The notes under the pieces were generated by a model. It saw nothing but the letters and a program-made list of their open reading frames with translations, did not search any database and was not told the DNA's origin. Shown here in pieces: positions 22,263 to 30,199 of a DNA stretch of 30,209 nucleotides. Position numbers and translations under genes: made by a program. Source of the DNA: SIG603 sp044432645 (GTDB lineage: Bacteria; Bacillota; Clostridia; Oscillospirales; Acutalibacteraceae); contig JAWXUM010000031.1 of assembly GCA_044432645.1 (NCBI GenBank), positions 1-30,209 of the forward strand. The letters are read 5' to 3'. Within the stretch, counting starts at the first letter, position 1. The number at the start of each line of letters is the position of its first letter.

Positions 22263-22882
22263 ATATTGCACTACCAAAAGGTAGACTTGGCGATAAAGTT
22301 TATAGTCTTTTTGCCTCAATAGGTTATGATTGTACAGCTATGAAAGAAGATAACAGAAAATTGGTCTTTACAAGCGAAGAAAAAGGCGTAAGTTATTTAT
22401 TAGTAAAACCAAGCGACGTTGCAATTTATGTTGAACACGGCGCCGCAGACATTGGAATTGTTGGAAAAGACACTTTGCTTGAGGGCAAAAATGATGTATA
22501 TGAGCTTTTAGACTTACAACTAGGCATTTGCAATTTGGCAGTTGCTACTAAAAATGACTGGAAAGAAGATTTAAGCTTACCACTTAGAGTGGCAACAAAA
22601 TATCCAAATGTAGCCAAAGAATATTACAGCAAACAAAGCAGACAAATAGAAATAATTAAACTTAATGGGTCCATTGAACTTGCCCCTATTTTGGGTTTGA
22701 GTGATGTTATTGTTGATATAGTTGAAACTGGAACTACTCTAAAAGAAAACGACTTAAGAGTTTATGAATATATTGTGCCTAGCAGTGCAAGATTGATTGC
22801 AAATAAATCAGCTTACCAATTTAACAGCAATCAAATTGATGATATTTGTAATCAGTTAAAAGATAAGGTGGAGTTAAAATGA
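22256..22882 (+). CDS. hisG: ATP phosphoribosyltransferase catalytic subunit, short form
   Basis: It joins ATP and PRPP to give phosphoribosyl-ATP, the committed step. At 208 residues it is the short form lacking the C-terminal ACT-like feedback domain, which is why hisZ is present. ALPKGRLGDKV at the N-terminus, AADIGIVGKDTLLE (about 63-76) and DVIVDIVETGTTLKEN (PRPP-binding loop) are intact. AAGGAGG lies upstream of the ATG inside the end of hisZ. It overlaps hisZ by 7 nt and hisD by 4 nt. Confidence 0.96.
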   Translation: MLNIALPKGRLGDKVYSLFASIGYDCTAMKEDNRKLVFTSEEKGVSYLLVKPSDVAIYVEHGAADIGIVGKDTLLEGKNDVYELLDLQLGICNLAVATKNDWKEDLSLPLRVATKYPNVAKEYYSKQSRQIEIIKLNGSIELAPILGLSDVIVDIVETGTTLKENDLRVYEYIVPSSARLIANKSAYQFNSNQIDDICNQLKDKVELK

Positions 22883-24177
22883 TACAAATTGTAAAACGTA
22901 GTGACGTTGCTTTAGAAGATATTTTAATTAGAACAACTGACACGGCAGTAAGCGAAAATATAGAAAAATCGGTTGCTGATATTTTAGAAAATGTTAGAAT
23001 TAACGGCGATAAAGCTGTAATAGATTACACACAAAAATTTGACGGTGTAAAGTTAAATTCTTTACAAGTTACAAGTGAAGAGATAGAAAACGCTTATAAC
23101 AGTGCTGATGAAGAATTTATTAAAACTTTAACAATGGCCGCTGAAAACATAAAAGCTTTCCACGAAAAACAACTACATAACGACTTTGTTATGACGGACA
23201 AAGAGGGAATTGTTTTAGGTCAAAAATACACAGCTATTGAAAAAGTTGGACTTTACGTTCCAGGTGGAACTGCAAGTTATCCGTCAAGCGTGCTTATGAA
23301 TGCTATACCAGCTAAAATAGCTGGTGTTAGTCAAATTGTTATGGTGACACCGCCGTCTAAAGACGGAACCATTCCAAATTCAATTTTAACAGCAGCAAAA
23401 ATTGCTGGTGTTACAGCTATTTACAAAACTGGTGGAGCTCAAGCAGTATCCGCTTTAGCTTACGGAACTGAAAGTATTCCTAAAGTTGACAAAATTGTTG
23501 GCCCTGGTAATATTTTCGTTGCAACAGCAAAAAGACGTGTTTTTGGTTTAGTAGCAATTGACATGATTGCAGGTCCTAGTGAAATTCTTGTTTTAGCTGA
23601 CAAAACTGCTAATCCTAGTTATATTGCAGCTGATTTGTTAAGCCAAGCTGAACACGACAAATTAGCTAGTGCTGTTTTAGTTTGCGATGATATAGATTTA
23701 GCGAAATCTGTAAGTGCTGAGCTAGAAAAACAAATCCCTTTGCTACCTAGAGCAGAAATAGCAAGGACTTCTATTGATAACAATGGTAAAATTATTGTAG
23801 CAGAAGATTTAAAAGAAGGTATTGAAATTGCAAATGCAATAGCCCCAGAACATATGGAAGTTTGTGTAGACGACCCATTTGCATTGCTACCGTCCATAAA
23901 AAATGCTGGTAGTATTTTCCTAGGAAAAAATGTACCAGAAGCTTTAGGCGACTACTTTGCAGGCCCTAACCACACATTGCCTACAAATGGTACTGCAAGA
24001 TTTTCAAGTCCGTTATCTGTCGATGATTTTGTTAAAAAAAGCAGTTTTATTTATTATACTAAAGAGGCTTTAGGGCAAGTGCAAGAAAGAATTGTAGACT
24101 TTGCTAATCGTGAGGGGCTACAAGCACACGGCAAAAGTGTTAGTATACGTTATGAAAATGAAGAAAGGAACACATAA
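22879..24177 (+). CDS. hisD: Histidinol dehydrogenase
   Basis: It carries out the last two steps, oxidising histidinol via histidinal to histidine with NAD+ and zinc. The 432-residue product is the usual length. Zinc ligands are Gln256 and His259 (SQAEHDK), Asp358 (GDYFAGPNH) and His417 (LQAHGKS). The catalytic Glu324-His325 pair (APEHME) is present, as are PGGTASYPS and KIVGPGNIFV. The ATG overlaps the hisG stop by 4 nt (ATGA). Confidence 0.97.
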   Translation: MIQIVKRSDVALEDILIRTTDTAVSENIEKSVADILENVRINGDKAVIDYTQKFDGVKLNSLQVTSEEIENAYNSADEEFIKTLTMAAENIKAFHEKQLHNDFVMTDKEGIVLGQKYTAIEKVGLYVPGGTASYPSSVLMNAIPAKIAGVSQIVMVTPPSKDGTIPNSILTAAKIAGVTAIYKTGGAQAVSALAYGTESIPKVDKIVGPGNIFVATAKRRVFGLVAIDMIAGPSEILVLADKTANPSYIAADLLSQAEHDKLASAVLVCDDIDLAKSVSAELEKQIPLLPRAEIARTSIDNNGKIIVAEDLKEGIEIANAIAPEHMEVCVDDPFALLPSIKNAGSIFLGKNVPEALGDYFAGPNHTLPTNGTARFSSPLSVDDFVKKSSFIYYTKEALGQVQERIVDFANREGLQAHGKSVSIRYENEERNT

Positions 24178-24178
24178 A

Positions 24179-25234
24179 GTGAGCCGATTTTTAAGTGAAA
24201 AATTAAATAAAATTGTCCCTTATACCCCTGGTGAACAGCCTCAAGGAATGGACAAACTAATCAAACTAAATACAAACGAAAACCCTTTTCCTCCATCACC
24301 AAAAGTTCAAAAGGCTCTTGCCGATTTTAACTGTGACAATTTAAGAAGATACAACGACCCAACAGCTAGTAAACTTTTAAACGCTTTAGCTAATAATTAT
24401 AATTTAAAAACTGAAAACTGTTTTGCTTGTAATGGTTCTGACGAAGTGTTAGCTATGATTTTCACAGCTTTTTGCCCTAAACAAGCCTGTTTTGCAGATA
24501 TTACATACGGTTTTTATAGTGTTTTATCTGGCTTATATTCTGTTAAGCCTGTAATAATTCCTTTAAAAGATGATTACAGCATTTGCATTGATGATTATAA
24601 AAATGTGGAATGCCCTATTTTTATAGCTAACCCAAATGCTCCTACTGGTATAGCTTTACCAATTCGCAAGATAGAAACTTTACTTACTCAAAACCTTAAC
24701 AGGTTAGTTATTGTTGACGAGGCTTATGTTGATTTTGGCGCTGAAAGTTCTGTAAACCTTGTAACTAGATATGACAATCTAATTGTAGTTGGTACTTTTA
24801 GCAAAAGCAGAAGTTTAGCTGGTGCTAGACTTGGTTTTGCTTTTACTAACAAAGATATTATTGCTGATTTAAACCGTGTTAAATTCAGCTTCCACCCTTA
24901 TAATGTTAACTCTCTTACTCAAATTTTAGGTACACAGGCTATTAATGACAAAGAATATTTCGAAGATTGTTGTAATAAAGTTATTAACCTTAGGGAATAT
25001 ACTGTAACAGAACTTAGCAAATTAGGTTGTCAAATTTTGCCTAGCAGTACAAATTTTATTTTCTTAAATCCTGTAAAATGCAGTGGTGAACAGTATTACA
25101 ACATGCTAAGAAAAAAAAATATTATAGTAAGATATTTTAATACAGATAGACTTAAAAACTTTGTTAGAATTACTATTGGAAACAAATGTGAAATGGACAG
25201 TTTGATTGAAGTTACAAAAGATATTTTAAAATAA
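24179..25234 (+). CDS. hisC: Histidinol-phosphate aminotransferase
   Basis: A PLP enzyme converting imidazole acetol phosphate and glutamate to histidinol phosphate. The 351-residue fold-type I protein has NTNENPFPPSP, ANPNAPTG, VIVDEAYVDF (PLP-binding Asp180) and GTFSKSRSLAGARLG with Schiff-base Lys209. The GTG start at 24179 is chosen: AAAGGA (24164-24169) is nine bases upstream and homologues begin near VSRFLSEKL. An in-frame ATG at 24101 lies deep inside hisD and adds unrelated residues. One base separates it from the hisD stop. Confidence 0.95.
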   Translation: MSRFLSEKLNKIVPYTPGEQPQGMDKLIKLNTNENPFPPSPKVQKALADFNCDNLRRYNDPTASKLLNALANNYNLKTENCFACNGSDEVLAMIFTAFCPKQACFADITYGFYSVLSGLYSVKPVIIPLKDDYSICIDDYKNVECPIFIANPNAPTGIALPIRKIETLLTQNLNRLVIVDEAYVDFGAESSVNLVTRYDNLIVVGTFSKSRSLAGARLGFAFTNKDIIADLNRVKFSFHPYNVNSLTQILGTQAINDKEYFEDCCNKVINLREYTVTELSKLGCQILPSSTNFIFLNPVKCSGEQYYNMLRKKNIIVRYFNTDRLKNFVRITIGNKCEMDSLIEVTKDILK

Positions 25235-25244
25235 GGAGCAAACA

Positions 25245-25835
25245 ATGCGTACAAGTATAATTGAAAGAAATACAAACGAAACTAAAATTAAATTAATCTT
25301 AAATTTAGACGGTACTGGTAAATATGATATAGACACAGGTTGTGGCTTTTTAAATCATATGTTAGAACTTTTCACAGCACATGGCAAGTTTGACCTTACG
25401 CTTTTTTGTGATGGCGACACAGATGTTGATTATCATCACACAGCCGAAGACATAGCTATTGTTTTAGGCAAAGCTTTCAGTGAAGCTTTAGAAGATAGAA
25501 AAGGAATTAAACGTTATGGTAGCATGCTACTACCTATGGACGAAGCTTTAATTTTAACTGCAATTGACATAAGTGGTAGAGATTGTTTAGTTTATACTTT
25601 AGATATACCTAGCCAAAAAATCGGTGATTTTGACACAGAATTAGTCAAAGAATTTTTATTAGGATTTACAAGAAGCCTTGCTTGTTCGCTTCATGCTAAA
25701 CAATTAGCGGGTGAAAATAGCCACCATATTGTAGAAGGCTTATTTAAATCTTTGGGACGTTCATTAAAAGAAGCTGTTTCTATAGATGAAAAGTTTGCAA
25801 ACGAAATACCTTCTACGAAAGGTACAATTATATAA
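25245..25835 (+). CDS. hisB: Imidazoleglycerol-phosphate dehydratase
   Basis: It dehydrates IGP to imidazole acetol phosphate using Mn2+. The 196-residue protein is monofunctional, without the HAD phosphatase domain fused in E. coli HisB. The repeated His-rich motifs are intact: GCGFLNHMLELFTAHG, DVDYHHTAEDIAI and ENSHHIVEGLFKSLGRSL. AAGGAG precedes the ATG; gaps are 10 nt from hisC and 13 nt to hisH. Confidence 0.97.
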   Translation: MRTSIIERNTNETKIKLILNLDGTGKYDIDTGCGFLNHMLELFTAHGKFDLTLFCDGDTDVDYHHTAEDIAIVLGKAFSEALEDRKGIKRYGSMLLPMDEALILTAIDISGRDCLVYTLDIPSQKIGDFDTELVKEFLLGFTRSLACSLHAKQLAGENSHHIVEGLFKSLGRSLKEAVSIDEKFANEIPSTKGTII

Positions 25836-25848
25836 AGGTGGTAAAGAA

Positions 25849-26469
25849 ATGATTGCGATTATTGATTATGGAGTTGGTAATTTATTTAGTTTGTCCTCTT
25901 CCCTAACTCATTTAGGTATAGAAAATATAATAACAAATAAAAAAGAGGATTTAGAAAATGCAAGCCATATTATACTCCCAGGAGTTGGTGCTTTTGGCGA
26001 TGCTATAGCAAAACTTCATGCAACTGGTTTGGTTGAACCATTAACTAACGAAATAAATGGTGGAAAACCTATGCTCGGAATTTGTCTTGGTATGCAGTTG
26101 TTATTCGAAACAAGTGATGAATACGGCACACACACAGGTTTAGGTTACATTAAAGGGCATGTTAAATCATTGGATTTTGATATAAAAAGTAATAATATTA
26201 ACTTAAAAGTTCCACATATGGGTTGGAATTGTTTAGAAATTCAAAAGCCTGAAAACCCACTTATGAAATATACAAAACAAGGTGACTATGTGTATTTTGT
26301 ACATTCGTTTTACGCTAAAAACTGCGAAAATTCACTTGTAGCAAGTGCAAATTATGGAGTAAAAGTTCCAGGAACAGTTGCAAATAAAAATGTATATGGT
26401 TGTCAGTTCCACCCAGAAAAAAGTGGCAGTGTAGGACTAAAAATTTTGAAAGCTTTTAGTGAAATATAA
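25849..26469 (+). CDS. hisH: Imidazole glycerol phosphate synthase glutaminase subunit HisH
   Basis: A class I glutaminase that feeds ammonia to HisF. The 206-residue protein has nucleophile Cys79 (LGICLGMQLL), His188 and Glu190 (GCQFHPEKS), and the oxyanion strand near PGVGAFG. The start is ATG 25849, preceded by AAGGTGG; an in-frame ATG at 25786 lies inside hisB and is not used in homologues. hisA follows after 12 nt, with hisF beyond it. Confidence 0.96.
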   Translation: MIAIIDYGVGNLFSLSSSLTHLGIENIITNKKEDLENASHIILPGVGAFGDAIAKLHATGLVEPLTNEINGGKPMLGICLGMQLLFETSDEYGTHTGLGYIKGHVKSLDFDIKSNNINLKVPHMGWNCLEIQKPENPLMKYTKQGDYVYFVHSFYAKNCENSLVASANYGVKVPGTVANKNVYGCQFHPEKSGSVGLKILKAFSEI

Positions 26470-26481
26470 AGGGGAATTGTA

Positions 26482-27207
26482 ATGTTTATTTTTCCAGCAA
26501 TAGATTTAAAAAATGCACAGGTTGTAAGGCTTACTCAGGGTGACTACAACCGTGTTGATACATATGACAAAACACCGTCAGGTGCTGCTTTAGAATTTGC
26601 TAAATCAGGTGCAAAATTCTTACATGTGGTTGACTTAGACGGCGCTAAGGATGGCGCATTAAGCAATTTTGACACGGTTAAAGACATAGTTAACTCTACA
26701 GGAATGTTCGTTGAAATTGGTGGTGGCATTAGAACTAGGGAGCGTATAGAAAAATATTTAGAAATTGGGGTTGGCAGAGTTATTTTAGGCACTGCTGCTG
26801 TCAAAAACTTCAAATTTTTAACCGAAATGATAAGTATTTATGGAAACAAAATAGCAGTTGGGATAGACGCAAATAACGGAAAAGTAGCTACAGACGGTTG
26901 GCTTGAAACATCAAACGTTGACAGCGTTGAATTTTGTAAAAAAGTACAAAGTATTGGTGTCCAAAATGTAATTTATACTGACATTTCAAAAGACGGTGCA
27001 ATGCTTGGCACAAATTTAGAGATTTATAAAGAACTTTCTAAAATAAAAGGTCTTAACATTACAGCAAGTGGTGGTATTTCTTCTATAGACGAAATTGAAA
27101 TTTTGTCACAAATTGGTACTCACAGTGCTATTGTAGGAAAAGCAATTTATCAAGGTGCGCTTAAACTTGCTGATGTAATCAAAGTTGCTGGAAGTCAGGA
27201 GGTTTAA
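26482..27207 (+). CDS. hisA: ProFAR isomerase (HisA)
   Basis: It isomerises ProFAR to PRFAR, an Amadori rearrangement in a (beta/alpha)8 barrel. The 241-residue protein has the catalytic Asp8 (PAIDLKN) and Asp129 (VGIDANNG), and both half-barrel phosphate sites: EIGGGIR (78-84) and TASGGISS near the C-terminus. AAAGGGG precedes the ATG. hisF begins one base after its stop. Confidence 0.97.
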   Translation: MFIFPAIDLKNAQVVRLTQGDYNRVDTYDKTPSGAALEFAKSGAKFLHVVDLDGAKDGALSNFDTVKDIVNSTGMFVEIGGGIRTRERIEKYLEIGVGRVILGTAAVKNFKFLTEMISIYGNKIAVGIDANNGKVATDGWLETSNVDSVEFCKKVQSIGVQNVIYTDISKDGAMLGTNLEIYKELSKIKGLNITASGGISSIDEIEILSQIGTHSAIVGKAIYQGALKLADVIKVAGSQEV

Positions 27208-27208
27208 T

Positions 27209-27967
27209 ATGATAACAAAGAGAATTATCCCTTGTTTAGACATTCGAAACGGTAGAGTTGTAAAAGGTGTAAATTTCAAAGGGGTTCAAGATGTAAATAA
27301 CCCTATTGAACTTGCTAAATTTTACAATGAAAGTGGCGCAGATGAACTTGTTTTTTATGATATAACTGCTACTATTGAAGGTCGTGGACTTTTCACCGAA
27401 GTACTAAAAGAGGTTGCTAAACAAATTTTTATACCTTTAACAGTTGGTGGTGGTATAAATACTTTGGACGATTTTGACAGAGTTTTAAAAGCTGGAGCTG
27501 ACAAAGTTAGCGTTAACAGTGGTGCGATTAAAAACCCTAACCTTATTTTTGAAGCTGCGAAAAAATATGGTGACCAATGTGTTGTTCTTAGCATGGACGT
27601 TGCAAGAGTTAATGGTGAATTCCATGTATTTGCTAAAGGTGGCCGTGAAGATACAGGTATTGAAGCAATGCAATGGGCTATAGATGGTGTTGCAAAAGGT
27701 GCTGGTGAAATTGTTCTTAACAGCATTGATACTGATGGTGTTAAAAAAGGTTTTGACCACGAAATGCTTGAAGAACTGTCAAAGCATGTAAATGTGCCTA
27801 TTATAGCTAGTGGTGGCGCTGGTTGTATGGAAGATTTTAAGAATTTATTCGCTTTAAAAGGTGTTGATGCTGGTTTAGCTGCCTCTATCTTCCATTTTAA
27901 AGAAGTTGAAATTATGGATTTAAAAAGATATTTATCAAGCGAAGGCATTTCTATGCGTTTGTTGTAA
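27209..27967 (+). CDS. hisF: Imidazole glycerol phosphate synthase cyclase subunit HisF
   Basis: It uses ammonia from HisH to turn PRFAR into IGP and AICAR. The 252-residue (beta/alpha)8 barrel has catalytic Asp11 (IPCLDIRNGRVVKG) and Asp130 (VLSMDVARV), and phosphate loops TVGGGI and IASGGAG. ATG 27209 follows AGGAGG within the end of hisA; an in-frame ATG at 27185 lies inside hisA upstream of that site. Confidence 0.97.
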   Translation: MITKRIIPCLDIRNGRVVKGVNFKGVQDVNNPIELAKFYNESGADELVFYDITATIEGRGLFTEVLKEVAKQIFIPLTVGGGINTLDDFDRVLKAGADKVSVNSGAIKNPNLIFEAAKKYGDQCVVLSMDVARVNGEFHVFAKGGREDTGIEAMQWAIDGVAKGAGEIVLNSIDTDGVKKGFDHEMLEELSKHVNVPIIASGGAGCMEDFKNLFALKGVDAGLAASIFHFKEVEIMDLKRYLSSEGISMRLL

Positions 27968-27980
27968 TTAAGGAGAAAAA

Positions 27981-28625
27981 ATGGACTTATCAAATATTAA
28001 ATACGACTCACAAGGTTTAATTCCTTGTGTTGTACAAGATTTTTACACAAAAAAAGTGCTTACAGTAGCTTACATGAACGAAGAAAGCTTAGGTATTACA
28101 CTTAAAGAAAAATATACTTGTTTTTATTCACGAAGCCGTCAAGAGCTTTGGAGAAAAGGCGAAACCAGTGGAAACGTTCAACGTGTTGTTCGTTTATATT
28201 CTGACTGCGACAACGATGCTCTTGTAGCTGAAGTTATTAAAACTGGTCCTGCTTGTCATTTAGGCACTGACAGCTGTTTTAGTAATTTGTTATTCAATGA
28301 TGATAGTATAAATGAATTTGCTATGCAATCTCTTTATAATTTATTAGAAGAAAGAAACAGCAACAGACCAGAGGGCAGTTACACAACTTATCTCTTCTCT
28401 AAAGGTAAGGATAAAATTCTTAAAAAAGTTGGAGAAGAATGCACAGAAGTTATAATCGGCGCTATGAAAAACAGTAACGAAGAAACAATTTACGAAATTT
28501 CTGATTTGTGTTACCACGTTTTAGTTTTGATGGTTGAGATGAATATTAGTGTTGAAGATATTTACAAAGAGCTTGCAAGTCGTCATGTAATTGACCATAA
28601 AGTTAAACAGGAGACTATGCAATGA
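27981..28625 (+). CDS. hisIE: Bifunctional phosphoribosyl-AMP cyclohydrolase/phosphoribosyl-ATP pyrophosphatase
   Basis: A fusion catalysing steps 2 and 3. The HisI domain (about 1-105) has metal ligands in YSDCDNDALV (Asp75, Asp77, Asp79) and zinc cysteines Cys76, Cys92 and Cys99. The HisE domain (about 117-205) has the KKVGEECTEVIIGA pyrophosphatase motif with Glu152, Glu153 and Glu156. The length of 214 is usual for the fusion. AAGGAG precedes the ATG, and its TGA overlaps the ATG of the next gene by 4 nt. Confidence 0.96.
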   Translation: MDLSNIKYDSQGLIPCVVQDFYTKKVLTVAYMNEESLGITLKEKYTCFYSRSRQELWRKGETSGNVQRVVRLYSDCDNDALVAEVIKTGPACHLGTDSCFSNLLFNDDSINEFAMQSLYNLLEERNSNRPEGSYTTYLFSKGKDKILKKVGEECTEVIIGAMKNSNEETIYEISDLCYHVLVLMVEMNISVEDIYKELASRHVIDHKVKQETMQ

Positions 28626-29434
28626 TTTACTCCACAACACATAACCATTGTAATTTTTGTGACGGTAACAATTCAGCTGAAGAGATGATAGAAAAAGCTA
28701 TTGAGCTGAATTTCACTGATTTTGGTATGTCTTGTCATGGTAAATGTGTTTTTGACCCTTATTGTGGAGTTGAAAATGAAAATGATTATGTTGAAAATAT
28801 CAAAAAACTTAAAAAAGTTTATTGTGATAAAATTAATGTTTACTGTGGTATTGAACAAGATTATTATGCACCTGTAGAGGACAGAGAAAATTTTGATTAT
28901 ATAATTGGTTCTGTCCATTATTTAAAAAACAAACAAGGTTCGTTTGTTGGTATCGATTGTAGTTATGATATACTTAAAAATTTGATAAAAGACACTTATA
29001 GTGGCGATGAAATGGCAATGATAAAAGATTTTTATCATTTAACTACTCAAAATATTAGCCAGTACAAACCAGATGTAATTGGGCATTTTGACTTAATTAC
29101 GAAGTACAATGAAAACAATTCTTTATTTAATGAAAATAGCGATGAATACAAAAAAATTGTACTAAGTGCTTTAGAAAAATGTGTTAAAGAGGACTGTATT
29201 TTTGAAGTTAACACTGGTGCAATGGCTCGGGGTAAAAAAGATAAGCCCTACCCTAGCTTGTTTATTTTAAAATCACTTTGTCAAATGAATGCTAAAATTA
29301 CACTTAATGCAGATTGTCACGATAAAAACCACATGACTTTTGCATTTGATGAGGCTTTAGATTTAATTAAATTAGTTGGGTTTAAAGAAATCTGGCTTTT
29401 TAATAATGGAATTTTTATAAAAGAACAACTATAA
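28622..29434 (+). CDS. hisK: Histidinol-phosphatase, PHP family (HisK/HisJ)
   Basis: It removes phosphate from histidinol phosphate, the step absent from the monofunctional HisB here. The 270-residue PHP-domain protein has metal ligands His7 and His9 (THNHCNFCDG), His40, Glu79 (CGIEQDY), His100 (GSVHYL), the His in IGHFDL, and Asp231 and His233 (NADCHDKNH). It overlaps hisIE by 4 nt and completes the operon. Downstream, a weak 7-bp hairpin at about 29444-29464 is the only terminator candidate. Confidence 0.93.
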   Translation: MIYSTTHNHCNFCDGNNSAEEMIEKAIELNFTDFGMSCHGKCVFDPYCGVENENDYVENIKKLKKVYCDKINVYCGIEQDYYAPVEDRENFDYIIGSVHYLKNKQGSFVGIDCSYDILKNLIKDTYSGDEMAMIKDFYHLTTQNISQYKPDVIGHFDLITKYNENNSLFNENSDEYKKIVLSALEKCVKEDCIFEVNTGAMARGKKDKPYPSLFILKSLCQMNAKITLNADCHDKNHMTFAFDEALDLIKLVGFKEIWLFNNGIFIKEQL

Positions 29435-29636
29435 TATAAATATGCAAAAAACGTATTTATCATTGTTTTTAATGTTGTACATTTCAAAGAAGCGCATACG
29501 ATGAAAGCGTGCCCCTTAGAGTAGTGGCTACCTGTGGTCGTCCGTGGATAGAATGGTAAATGTTGTATTTTTTATACAAATAAAGGCAATATTTTATCAT
29601 ACCTATTAAAACTTGCAAATTAACGCTTTACTCTCA

Positions 29637-29658
29637 GACGAGCACAGCTCGCCCCTAC
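29637..29658. repeat. Short palindromic dispersed repeat, copy 2
   Basis: Identical over 22 nt to 49-70, with core CGAGC-aca-GCTCG then CCCCTAC. It lies in the non-coding spacer 29 kb away from copy 1. Confidence 0.6.
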
Positions 29659-29750
29659 GGGTTTAATCTGCAATTTTCTCCCTAATCAACACGCTTGCAT
29701 ACGATGCGTTCCTTACAATAAATATAATTTTTCTTAAGTTCGTAACATTG

Positions 29751-29772
29751 TGAGCAAAGCTCATCCCTGTGG
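29751..29772. repeat. Short palindromic dispersed repeat, diverged copy 3
   Basis: TGAGCaaaGCTCA then TCCCTGTGG. It keeps the palindrome and the CCCT trailer of copies 1 and 2, with compensating changes in both arms (C-G pair to T-A). Confidence 0.4.
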
Positions 29773-29811
29773 TTTTTGGGTTTTATGATTTAAAAAGCAT
29801 TTAACGCAAAA

Positions 29812-29847
29812 AAAAAACTCAAATCTGAAATCAGATTTGAGTTTTTT
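29812..29847 (-). terminator. Intrinsic terminator of the tRNA cluster
   Basis: A perfect 12-bp stem ACTCAAATCTGA/TCAGATTTGAGT (29817-29828 and 29831-29842) with a run of at least nine T on the minus strand. It lies immediately after the encoded CCA of tRNA-Gly. Confidence 0.92.
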
Positions 29848-29922
29848 GGAGCGAATGACGAGGCTCGAACTCGCTACCTCAACCTTGGCAAGGTTGCGCT
29901 CTACCAGATGAGCTACATTCGC
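29847..29922 (-). tRNA. tRNA-Gly (anticodon GCC)
   Basis: A full cloverleaf on the minus strand: acceptor GCGAATG/CATTCGC, GCTC D-arm, anticodon loop CTTGCCA, GGTTCGA-like T-arm (GAGTTCGAGCC), discriminator U and encoded CCA. Last tRNA of the cluster, with its terminator directly downstream. Confidence 0.95.
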
Positions 29923-29924
29923 AT

Positions 29925-30000
<76 letters not shown>

Positions 30001-30007
30001 AAATAGT

Positions 30008-30037
30008 TAGCAACTTCCTTCGAAGTTGCTATTTTTT
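30008..30037 (+). terminator. Hairpin with T tract on the plus strand, inside the tRNA cluster
   Basis: Stem TAGCAACTTC/GAAGTTGCTA (30008-30017 and 30022-30031) followed by six T on the plus strand. The tRNAs run on the minus strand, where the T run would precede the stem, so it cannot end their transcript. It may block antisense transcription or help processing between tRNA-Asp and tRNA-Phe. Confidence 0.45.
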
Positions 30038-30040
30038 ATA

Positions 30041-30117
30041 TGGCGACCCGGAACGGGCTCGAACCGTCGACCTCTAGCGTGACAGGCTAGCGTTCTAACC
30101 AACTGAACTACCGGGCC
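30041..30117 (-). tRNA. tRNA-Asp (anticodon GTC)
   Basis: Acceptor GGCCCGG/CCGGGTC, D-arm GTTCAGTTGG, anticodon loop CTGTCAC, T-arm GGTTCGAGCCC, discriminator G and encoded CCA. Confidence 0.95.
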
Positions 30118-30122
30118 ATATA

Positions 30123-30199
30123 TGGTGGGGACAATAGGACTCGAACCTATGACCCCCTGCTTGTAAGGCAGGTGCTCTAACCAGCTGAGCTATGCCCCC
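30123..30199 (-). tRNA. tRNA-Val (anticodon TAC)
   Basis: Acceptor GGGGGCA/TGTCCCC with one G-U, D-arm GCTCAGCTGG, anticodon loop CTTACAA, T-arm GGTTCGAGTCC, discriminator A and encoded CCA. Five bases upstream of tRNA-Asp. The cluster probably continues beyond the right edge. Confidence 0.95.

Larger units (their letters stand above)
29435..29808. other. Non-coding spacer between the his operon and the tRNA cluster
   Basis: No coding frame with a ribosome site is seen. It holds the second and third copies of a short palindromic repeat (29637-29658 and a diverged one at 29751-29772). The 10-mer GCATACGATG occurs twice (29494-29503 and 29697-29706). A GC-richer patch at about 29490-29555 stands out from the A/T background but matches no RNA family I know. 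Confidence 0.5.

Noticed and set aside
24101..24178. Longer HisC starting inside hisD
   Set aside because: The added 26 residues come from the hisD coding region in another frame. GTG 24179 has a good ribosome site and matches homologue starts.
27355..27993. Long leftward reading frame (212 codons) over hisF
   Set aside because: It is the antisense shadow of hisF, has no ribosome site, and the plus-strand gene has every catalytic residue.
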